Source: Alphaproteobacteria bacterium (GTDB lineage: Bacteria > Pseudomonadota > Alphaproteobacteria > UBA1280 > UBA12223). Taken from it: a stretch of 6,514 nt of DNA. Position 1 is the first letter of the stretch. Every line of letters starts with the position of its first letter. The notes under the pieces are model-generated. The model worked only from the letters and a program-made list of their open reading frames with translations. It searched no databases and was not told where the DNA came from. A program made the translations under genes and the position numbers. This document shows positions 1-5,190 of the stretch, piece by piece. The stretch is taken from the NCBI GenBank assembly GCA_003450915.1, contig DMEM01000065.1, forward strand, positions 1-6,514, read 5' to 3'.

Positions 1-68
1 CTATATTATTATGTTATTTTTACATAAGTTATGTTAATTATGTTTAATTTTTTTTATAAAGTCAAATA

Positions 69-88
69 AATAGCAATAACCTGCCATT
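69..88 (-). terminator. Weak hairpin after the TPR gene, possible terminator
   Basis: On the minus strand AATGGCA (88-82) can pair with TGCTATT (75-69) around a 6-base loop, including one G-U pair, starting 11 bases after the TAA stop. The following sequence is T-rich but interrupted, not a clean U-run. A weak intrinsic terminator is possible; readthrough into genes left of the window is just as possible. Confidence 0.25.
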
Positions 89-98
89 AAATATCTAA

Positions 99-1841
99 TT
101 AGTTGTTGTATTTGTACAACTGCTGTTTTATTCGGTTTATTTCTCTAGTATCATCTTTTTCTAGCTCTAAAGCTTTCTTCCAGTAGATAATAGCTTCTTT
201 TTTTCTACCATTGTAAAAGTATGCATCACCTAGGTGTCCTGTTATAACTCCATCTTGAGAATCTTGAGCATAAGCTGTTTCAAGAGTTTCTAAACCTTCT
301 TCATATGCTTTTAGCTTAATATAAGCCCAACCTAAGCTATCTAATGATGCAGCACTTGTTGGGTCTAATTTTACAGATTGACGAATGTAATCTAAGCCTT
401 TTTCTGCATCCTTGTTTAAGTCAATCAGTAAATAACCAAGGTAGTTAAGTACAATTGGGTTTTTAGGGTTTTTATTTAATGCAGTTTCTAAATCTGTAAG
501 AGCCTTTTCAAATTTGTTAGTGCGTTCATAAGCTACAGCTCTAGAAAAGTAGATTTTAGAAGACTTATCTTTTTCTAATGCGCTTGTAAGGCTTGTGATT
601 GCTTTATCAAATTGATTATTGTTTAGATAAATTTGACCTAAAACGCTATCAAGATAGTGTTTGTTAAATCTAGAATTTTGTTTTAACTCTAAAACTACAT
701 CTACAGCTTTTTCAGGTGCAATTGATTTTAACATATCTGCAAGAACAATTCTTGATGATAAGTAATATTGAGAGCCCGGCTTAATTGCTTCTAAAAGATC
801 TACTGAGTCATCAGGCCATGAGTTTGCATACATTCCTTTTGCCATCTGGAATTTAATTTTATCATTCGGGGCAATATAATCAGCTAAAGCTAAAAAGTCT
901 AAACCAGCAAGGTTTGCAGATGTTTGGTTAATTGACCAACCCAAATCATAGAATACTTGAGAAGATAGTTCTTTTAATGAGTTATTTAATTCAGGAATTA
1001 ATGTTGTATCTATAAAAGCTTGGTCTACTAAGTAAATATTGTTACCATATTTTGCGTTTGAAGCAAATAAGTTTTTACGGTACTTTTTATCAATTTTAGT
1101 AGATGTATACATTAGTCTTGAAAAAACATCTTCTGTTCTTAATGTATGCTGGAAAAATGCTAAAGAGTAAAATTTAAAGGCTGTTACATATTCTTTTTTA
1201 GCTTCATATGCTCTACCAATATAATAGTATTTAAAGCCATCTAAAGATAGAGAGCTGTTTATAGTTAAAATATCTTCTTTTAAAGTTTGAATATCAGATG
1301 TTTTTTGATATTTAAAATATGCTTTTAGAATTTTTAAATGAGGTAGTCGGTTTTGAGTTTGTAAAAGATTATCTAAAATTACTTCAGACTTTTTTGTATT
1401 ATCTTGTGCTATAGCTCTTGCATAAGAAAATAGGTTTTCAAAAGTTAGCTGTTCAGAATGCTTATTTGCATTGATGATATTTATAGCTTTAGCATAGTTT
1501 TGGTTTGCTAAAAGAAGTAAAAATGCTTGTTCTTGAGCCTCAAAGTCATTAGGGTTTTCTAAAGCTAGCTTGTAATTGTTTTCTGCAATTTCATTTAATG
1601 TATCTGAGTTGTATAAACTAAATTTTGATCTTAGGTAGTACTTTACAAATTTTTCAGGGTTTTTAATGTCTGTTAACTCATAAGGAATATTAGCAGATTC
1701 TAAAATATCTAGATCTGATTCTTGAAATTCTTCTTCAATTTCTTGTGCTGGAGAGGGTTGTTTAAGTTTTAACTGTTTTGTGCATGCTGTTGAAAAAGCA
1801 GTTAGGCTTAAAATTGCGAATATTTTTAGATATGAGTGCAT
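99..1841 (-). CDS. TPR-repeat outer-membrane lipoprotein, LbcA-like
   Basis: A 580-residue lipoprotein built almost wholly of tetratricopeptide (TPR) helices. Residues 1-20 are a lipoprotein signal peptide ending in S-T-A-C, so Cys20 is the likely lipidated residue. There is no Asp at +2 (it is Thr), which fits outer-membrane sorting. Clear TPR units lie at about 395-425, 428-459, 463-494, 498-528 and 532-561; degenerate ones are visible around 86-118 and 205-235. The last units carry the signatures LNYLGY, LDSLGWAY and GHLGDAYF, typical of a proteobacterial family of about 560-600 residues that includes Pseudomonas PA4667 (LbcA), the lipoprotein partner of the CtpA carboxy-terminal protease. 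The ATG at 1841 has AAAGGA 11 bases upstream. It follows the ydcF-like gene by 48 bases and is probably the last gene of the ftsEX operon seen here. The TPR lipoprotein call is firm; the LbcA-like role is inferred from length and motifs, since TPR proteins are functionally diverse. Confidence 0.9.
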   Translation of the reverse strand: MHSYLKIFAILSLTAFSTACTKQLKLKQPSPAQEIEEEFQESDLDILESANIPYELTDIKNPEKFVKYYLRSKFSLYNSDTLNEIAENNYKLALENPNDFEAQEQAFLLLLANQNYAKAINIINANKHSEQLTFENLFSYARAIAQDNTKKSEVILDNLLQTQNRLPHLKILKAYFKYQKTSDIQTLKEDILTINSSLSLDGFKYYYIGRAYEAKKEYVTAFKFYSLAFFQHTLRTEDVFSRLMYTSTKIDKKYRKNLFASNAKYGNNIYLVDQAFIDTTLIPELNNSLKELSSQVFYDLGWSINQTSANLAGLDFLALADYIAPNDKIKFQMAKGMYANSWPDDSVDLLEAIKPGSQYYLSSRIVLADMLKSIAPEKAVDVVLELKQNSRFNKHYLDSVLGQIYLNNNQFDKAITSLTSALEKDKSSKIYFSRAVAYERTNKFEKALTDLETALNKNPKNPIVLNYLGYLLIDLNKDAEKGLDYIRQSVKLDPTSAASLDSLGWAYIKLKAYEEGLETLETAYAQDSQDGVITGHLGDAYFYNGRKKEAIIYWKKALELEKDDTREINRIKQQLYKYNN

Positions 1842-1873
1842 TGTGTTTATAATCCTTTAAAGTTATCTAAATA

Positions 1874-1901
1874 TTTATAAAAATAGTCTCTAATAAGGTA
1901 A
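1874..1901 (-). promoter_or_regulatory. Weak possible internal promoter before the TPR gene
   Basis: On the minus strand, TTACCT (1896-1901), a 16-base spacer and TATAAA (1874-1879) precede the TPR lipoprotein gene. The -10 is good and the -35 poor. It could give this gene some expression independent of ftsEX, but AT-rich sequence makes a chance match likely. Confidence 0.2.
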
Positions 1902-2510
1902 TTGACCTTGTAAAGAAATTTTAATAATAGAGTTGAATCTAAATAGTAAAAATTTTATATATTCTGCAAATAATAGCTTTATATTAGCATTATTTGAAAA
2001 TACAGGGTAGGGGATAAATTTAACTTTATCATTTGTACCTTTATTTAATAAAAGCTGAGTTCTTGGAACATGGTAATAAGATGTAATAATAAGAACTTTA
2101 CTTAAGTTATTAGAATTTACCCAGTTAATTGTTTGGTTAACATTACCAGCTGTTGAAACAGCTGTATAGTCTAAGTTAATTTGTTGTAATTGTTGATCAG
2201 TAAGGCCTAGCTTTTTAAAAGTCCCTTTTAAATTAGAGCCAGGAAAAACCCCAGAGATAAAAACAGGTCCCTTAAAACCATCTTTGATGATTAAGGCGGT
2301 TGTTCCTAAGCGGTATTGACCACCGGTGTAGGCAATAACTCCATCAAATTTAGTATTTTCTAATACAGGAACTTGCTTTTCTGTAGGTAAGTTTTTTACA
2401 AAGAATAAAAAGCCGACCAAAAAGCACATTGTAGCAAAAGCAGCTAAGCCTGCAAAGCAGCTTAGCATAATTTTTCTAGCTAGTTTTTTTCTTTGTAAGT
2501 ATAAACTCAA
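1890..2510 (-). CDS. YdcF/DUF218-family membrane-anchored envelope protein
   Basis: A 206-residue protein with one N-terminal membrane segment (about 17-38) and a DUF218 domain (about 55-172), the family of E. coli YdcF, SanA and ElyC. Visible family landmarks are GVIAYTGGQYR (57-67), the SGVF turn (86-89), the STAGNV stretch (119-124) and TSYYHVPR (143-150), the family's hallmark S-x-Y-H-x-P-R motif. Biochemical activity is poorly defined: E. coli YdcF binds S-adenosylmethionine, and ElyC and SanA affect peptidoglycan or envelope integrity. The chosen start is TTG at 2508-2510, two bases after the ftsX stop, because AGAGG lies 9 bases upstream inside the last ftsX codons. The next in-frame start, ATG at 2466-2468, has no Shine-Dalgarno and would trim the charged leader before the membrane helix. 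A DUF218 gene after ftsX is a familiar alphaproteobacterial arrangement. Family call is sure; function is not. Confidence 0.87.
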   Translation of the reverse strand: MSLYLQRKKLARKIMLSCFAGLAAFATMCFLVGFLFFVKNLPTEKQVPVLENTKFDGVIAYTGGQYRLGTTALIIKDGFKGPVFISGVFPGSNLKGTFKKLGLTDQQLQQINLDYTAVSTAGNVNQTINWVNSNNLSKVLIITSYYHVPRTQLLLNKGTNDKVKFIPYPVFSNNANIKLLFAEYIKFLLFRFNSIIKISLQGQLPY

Positions 2511-2512
2511 AA

Positions 2513-3352
2513 TTAGTTACCTCTAATAACTCTTTTAGCAATAAACATTGATACCAATACAGCAACAAGACAGATAAATAGTGGTAAGCAAACTGCAATA
2601 AACCAAACGTTAGCTAAAATAAATGTTGCTAAAATTGGCCATTGTGTTTGAATTAGTTGAATACTTAATGCAGCTAATGCAGTTGATCCAACAAAACCTG
2701 CTAATGAACAGTATAAAACTTGTTTTACAGCAAGTACTGCGATGAATGAATCGCTTGCACCAACATACTGTAGAATTTCAATTTGACGTTTTTGAGCTCT
2801 TAACCCAGCTCTTGTAGTTAAAGAAACAATTAGGGAAATAACAAAAACGATAACAAGTGAAATGATTAGTGCAATACCTTCTGCAAATCTAACACCATTA
2901 GCAATAGAATTTAATACTTTGCTTGGATCATCAACTTGAGCGGTTGGAATTTTCTTATCAACAATTTGTTTGATTTTTTCAAAGTCTGTAGAGCTTGTTG
3001 TTTGTAGCTCTAGGATTTTTGGTAGTTCTAGCTTATAGTCACTTACTAAGAATTGGCTTAATAATGCTTCTGTTTCTTCATCTTTAACATGTTTAATACC
3101 TGTAATGTAGTCTTCAGATAGTAGAGTTTGAGTTAAATTATCAATACTTTTTGCTTCGGTTTGAGCAAGTAAATAGATATTTACTCTGCTTTTTTGTGTA
3201 AGGTTCCACTCTTTGTATAGGTTTTCTAAACCAATAATACTAGCGCCACCAAGTGAGGCTAACCAACCTAGTAAAACTAACATAATCATTAGTAATTTAA
3301 AAATAGGATCTGTTTTTAATGATAGGGCCTTGTAAGCTGTTTTAACGCTCAT
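2513..3352 (-). CDS. ftsX: Cell-division ABC transporter-like permease FtsX
   Basis: The 279-residue membrane partner of FtsE. The FtsEX complex sits in the inner membrane at the division site and transmits ATP hydrolysis to periplasmic peptidoglycan hydrolases; it is not a true transporter. The topology is as expected: a short cytosolic tail, TM1 at about 17-39, a periplasmic domain at about 41-155, then TM2 (158-180), TM3 (206-232) and TM4 (247-272). The cytosolic stretch between TM2 and TM3 holds KRQIEILQYVGASDSFIA (188-205), the characteristic FtsX coupling segment. The N-terminal cytosolic tail is much shorter than in E. coli. The start is ATG with an excellent AAAGGAGT 8 bases upstream, overlapping the ftsE stop. 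It lies 14 bases after ftsE and 2 before the ydcF-like gene, implying tight co-translation. No activator such as EnvC is encoded in the window. Confidence 0.94.
   Translation of the reverse strand: MSVKTAYKALSLKTDPIFKLLMIMLVLLGWLASLGGASIIGLENLYKEWNLTQKSRVNIYLLAQTEAKSIDNLTQTLLSEDYITGIKHVKDEETEALLSQFLVSDYKLELPKILELQTTSSTDFEKIKQIVDKKIPTAQVDDPSKVLNSIANGVRFAEGIALIISLVIVFVISLIVSLTTRAGLRAQKRQIEILQYVGASDSFIAVLAVKQVLYCSLAGFVGSTALAALSIQLIQTQWPILATFILANVWFIAVCLPLFICLVAVLVSMFIAKRVIRGN
2520..2524 (-). promoter_or_regulatory. Ribosome-binding site deciding the TTG start of the ydcF-like gene
   Basis: AGAGG on the minus strand lies in the last codons of ftsX (Arg-Gly), 9 bases before the TTG at 2508-2510. 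The alternative ATG at 2466-2468 has only A- and T-rich sequence with no purine-rich core upstream, so the TTG is preferred. Confidence 0.6.
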
Positions 3353-3360
3353 TTAAATTT

Positions 3361-3368
3361 ACTCCTTT
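3361..3368 (-). promoter_or_regulatory. Strong ribosome-binding site of ftsX overlapping the ftsE stop
   Basis: AAAGGAGT on the minus strand is the best Shine-Dalgarno match in the window, 8 bases before the ftsX ATG. Its first two bases fall in the TAA stop codon of ftsE (3367-3369), so ribosomes ending ftsE sit on the ftsX initiation site, suiting translation of the two subunits in step. Confidence 0.7.
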
Positions 3369-4032
3369 AAACATTATTTATACTTAACTTGCCATCATCA
3401 ATTTTTAGACGAGGGTAGTTAAATGAGTTTATTAATTCTTGGTCATGAGTTGCAACAAGCACTGTTGTGCCATGTTTATTAAGTTCGCATAATAGATGCA
3501 TAATTCTTTTGCCCATTTCAATGTCAACGTTACCAGTTGGTTCATCAGCAATAAGTAGTTTTGGTCTATTTACAACAGCTCTTGCAATAGCAACACGTTG
3601 TTTTTCACCACCTGAAAGCTTATTAGGATGTTCGTTGATTTTGTGTTTTAGGCCAACCCAGTCTAAAATATCATTAACAGCTTGCTTTTGCTGTGCTGAA
3701 AGCTCACCTAAAATACTTAAAGGAAGAGCAACGTTTTCCCATACAGTAAGTTTATTAAGTAGTCTAAAATCTTGGAATACTATTCCCATGTGACGACGTA
3801 ATTCAGAAATTTGTTTTCTTGAGATGTTATCTGCTTGATTATTAATAATATTTAATTTACCTGTTGTAGGTAGTAATTCTAAGTATAGCATTTTAAATAG
3901 TGTTGTTTTACCAGCACCACTTGCTCCACATAAAAAGTGGAAAGAGCCTTTTTCTAGCTCTAAGGTTATGTTATCTAAAGCTTTTTGTTCGCTTTTAGGG
4001 TATCTAAATGATACATTTTCAAGTTTGATCAT
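3367..4032 (-). CDS. ftsE: Cell-division ATP-binding protein FtsE
   Basis: The 221-residue ATPase of the FtsEX complex, at the usual length for the family. All ABC motifs are intact: Walker A GASGAGKTT (36-44), Q-loop in VFQDFRLL (Q87), signature LSGGEKQR (139-146), Walker B LLIADEP with catalytic Glu164, D-loop GNVD (167-170) and H-loop His196. The VFQDFRLL and DEPTGNVD wording, together with ftsX next door, separates FtsE from LolD or MacB-type ATPases. The start is ATG at 4030-4032 with AAGGA (4045-4049) 12 bases upstream, a slightly long spacing. It is the first gene of the leftward operon, with a good promoter about 75 bases upstream of the start codon and a leader of roughly 70 bases. 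Nothing suggests inactivation. Confidence 0.97.
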   Translation of the reverse strand: MIKLENVSFRYPKSEQKALDNITLELEKGSFHFLCGASGAGKTTLFKMLYLELLPTTGKLNIINNQADNISRKQISELRRHMGIVFQDFRLLNKLTVWENVALPLSILGELSAQQKQAVNDILDWVGLKHKINEHPNKLSGGEKQRVAIARAVVNRPKLLIADEPTGNVDIEMGKRIMHLLCELNKHGTTVLVATHDQELINSFNYPRLKIDDGKLSINNV

Positions 4033-4106
4033 AGTTTTAAAAAATCCTTATCGAATATTTTTCTGTTTCTTTTATAATTTTTGTATTTGATTTGTTTTGT
4101 TTTTCT

Positions 4107-4135
4107 ATTTTATTAGATTTAGTGTGATATTGCAA
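4107..4135 (-). promoter_or_regulatory. Sigma70-like promoter for the ftsE operon
   Basis: Read on the minus strand, TTGCAA (4130-4135) is followed by a 17-base spacer and TAAAAT (4107-4112). Four of six -35 and five of six -10 positions match consensus, with ideal spacing. Transcription would begin near 4100, giving a leader of about 70 bases before the ftsE ATG. AT-rich DNA yields false promoters easily, but the spacing and position are good. Confidence 0.55.
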
Positions 4136-4217
4136 GCACAGTAGGTAAAAAAAATTAAAAAAATAGGATTATTGTAATTTGAATTTAAGAATGCAGAATT
4201 AAAATTTATTTAATAAA

Positions 4218-4285
4218 TAGAAGTTAAGTTAAGCTTTTACACGTTATGCCTTGTGCATCGGTAATAAAATTTAACTTAATTTCTA
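4218..4285 (+). repeat. Long imperfect inverted repeat / structured hairpin
   Basis: Bases 4218-4233 pair with 4270-4285 over 16 positions without a mismatch if two G-U pairs are allowed (4223:4280 and 4233:4270). Inside, 4237-4240 pairs with 4261-4264 (TTAC/GTAA), 4242-4243 with 4259-4260 (CG/CG) and 4246-4249 with 4255-4258 (ATGC/GCAT), closing on the loop CTTGT. The whole 68 bases can fold into one rod with small bulges. The two G-U pairs become C-A mismatches on the opposite strand, so a plus-strand RNA folds better. It lacks a U-run after the stem, so it is not a standard terminator. It could be a non-coding or leader RNA element, or a dispersed palindromic repeat; the sequence alone does not decide. 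Confidence 0.6.
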
Positions 4286-4307
4286 GAAGTAAAATTAATA
4301 GATAGGC

Positions 4308-4339
4308 TGTAGATTTAAACTTAAATTATAATATCTACA
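4308..4339. repeat. Second inverted repeat with 18-base spacer
   Basis: TGTAGAT (4308-4314) and ATCTACA (4333-4339) are exact reverse complements separated by 18 AT-rich bases that include a perfect TATAAT at 4327-4332. I see no matching -35 at the proper distance, so the TATAAT is not called as a promoter. It may be a paired regulator half-site or a weak hairpin. Confidence 0.4.
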
Positions 4340-4360
4340 TAGTTAGTCAGTAAAATTTTA

Positions 4361-4390
4361 TTGCAATCGTTAGAATAAATATTGTACAAT
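4361..4390 (+). promoter_or_regulatory. Sigma70-like promoter for the zinc-ribbon gene
   Basis: TTGCAA (4361-4366), an 18-base spacer and TACAAT (4385-4390; five of six to TATAAT). The start would fall near 4397, about 70 bases before the ATG at 4469. The AT-only palindrome TAAAATTTTA (4351-4360) abuts the -35 and could act as an UP-like element. The -35 hexamer is the same as that of the divergent ftsE promoter. Confidence 0.5.
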
Positions 4391-4391
4391 A
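4380..4391. promoter_or_regulatory. 12-bp palindrome over the -10, candidate operator
   Basis: TATTGTACAATA is a perfect palindrome and contains the proposed -10 element TACAAT. A dimeric repressor bound here would block the rightward promoter. No regulator is encoded in the window that I could pair with it, and no known consensus is claimed. Confidence 0.35.
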
Positions 4392-4468
4392 CAAAAAAGA
4401 ACTTAGTATATAGTAGCTAAATATACTAAAAGAATTATCAAATATTATATATAGAGAATGGTGGAAAT

Positions 4469-5137
4469 ATGATTATTACATGTCCGGAATGTAAAACAAG
4501 ATATATGATTAAGTCTGAAAAATTAGGTATGGACCCTAAAGATGTTAGATGCGCAAAGTGTAAACATCAATGGACTGTTAATCCTAACCCATTAGCTCAA
4601 GACTTAATTAAAGAAAAGCCACCTTTACCACCAATAGCAAGGCTAGACTCTCCAAGTTTGGCTGCTCAACAAAAAGAATTAAATGCAAAATTGAAGAAAA
4701 GAAAAATGTTCTTTATTTCATTTCTCGCTGCTTTATTTGTATGTTCTTTAATTTCAAGCATTGCTTTAAAAGATCAGATTATAAAACAGTACCCTGATTT
4801 AGTTACAGTGTATGAACTTGTTGGTTTTAAAGCTCCTGAACAAGAAGAAACATTTGCAGGATTAGCTATTCAAGATGTTGAAAGACAGGAAGAAAAAACA
4901 GCAGATATGACTATTTTATCATTTTCTGGAGCTATTAAAAATACTTCTGAGATAGAAGTTCCTGTTCCAAATGTAAAAGTTCAACTTTTTGATGAAGAAG
5001 GTATTTTACTTGATGAATGGACAGCTCAGCCAGAGCATAAAACTCTAAAACCAGATCAAATTACGACTTGGGTTTGCAGATTTTATGATCCTCCATTAAG
5101 TCAGATTAGTCAGTTTAAGACCTTTTTTGAGAAATAA
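4469..5137 (+). CDS. MJ0042-type zinc-ribbon, single-pass membrane protein with DUF3426-like domain
   Basis: A 222-residue protein in three parts. Residues 1-38 form an MJ0042-type zinc ribbon with ligands Cys5, Cys8, Cys28 and Cys31 (CPEC and CAKC) and the typical closing HQW. A proline-rich, charged linker follows, then KKRK and one transmembrane helix (about 80-99). The C-terminal region (about 130-220) resembles DUF3426: a GAIKNTS core (155-161), the VPxxxVxLFDEEGxxLxEW pattern (166-184) and a closing PP (208-209). The positive residues before the helix put the ribbon in the cytosol and the DUF3426-like part in the periplasm. The ATG at 4469 is preceded by GGTGG 4 bases upstream. Genes of this kind commonly lie beside ftsE in Alphaproteobacteria, which suggests a tie to envelope or division, but the molecular role is unknown. 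It could be a membrane-bound regulator; no DNA-binding fold beyond the ribbon is visible. Confidence 0.88.
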   Translation: MIITCPECKTRYMIKSEKLGMDPKDVRCAKCKHQWTVNPNPLAQDLIKEKPPLPPIARLDSPSLAAQQKELNAKLKKRKMFFISFLAALFVCSLISSIALKDQIIKQYPDLVTVYELVGFKAPEQEETFAGLAIQDVERQEEKTADMTILSFSGAIKNTSEIEVPVPNVKVQLFDEEGILLDEWTAQPEHKTLKPDQITTWVCRFYDPPLSQISQFKTFFEK

Positions 5138-5190
5138 TTTATATAACTTCTAACTTAAACAAAAATAAAAAAACAAAGGACTGTTATTAG

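Larger units (their letters stand above)
4033..4468. other. Divergent intergenic regulatory region, no gene
   Basis: This 436-base gap separates two divergent operons. I find no credible coding frame; the longest ATG-led candidate I traced (4246-4305, 19 codons) has no ribosome-binding site. From left to right it holds the ftsE leader, the ftsE promoter (4107-4135), A-rich tracts (about 4147-4163), an AT-only dyad (4204-4218), a long hairpin (4218-4285), a second inverted repeat (4308-4339), a 10-bp palindrome (4351-4360) and the rightward promoter with a 12-bp palindrome (4361-4391). It is long for two housekeeping promoters, and its middle, around 4239-4261, is noticeably richer in G and C than its flanks. 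Confidence 0.8.

Noticed and set aside
1895..1909. AAGGT/ACCTT small hairpin at the end of the ydcF-like gene
   Set aside because: It has only 5 bp with a 5-base loop, lies inside the coding sequence before the stop, and has no following U-run, so it is not a terminator.
2466..2468. ATG as the start of the ydcF-like gene
   Set aside because: No ribosome-binding site precedes it, whereas the TTG at 2508-2510 has AGAGG at 9 bases and close coupling to ftsX.
3467..3793. Plus-strand 108-codon open frame inside ftsE
   Set aside because: It is antisense to a fully intact FtsE covering the ABC signature and Walker B. Its product is Ser/Cys/Leu-rich with no motif, and no ribosome-binding context was found. 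It is a shadow frame.
4147..4163. A-rich tracts as the U-run of a terminator
   Set aside because: No stable stem abuts them on either strand and no gene ends there, since both neighbours start from this gap.
4204..4218. ATTTATT-T-AATAAAT dyad
   Set aside because: It consists only of A and T with a one-base centre. Such dyads arise freely in this AT-rich DNA, so it is noted only as part of the intergenic description.
4246..4305. 19-codon ATG-led plus-strand frame in the intergenic hairpin
   Set aside because: There is no Shine-Dalgarno upstream, it crosses the hairpin stem, and its composition is random.
4327..4332. Perfect TATAAT as the main rightward -10
   Set aside because: Hexamers at 16-18 bases upstream (GGCTGT, AGGCTG, TAGGCT) do not resemble a -35. 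The TTGCAA/TACAAT pair downstream is better.
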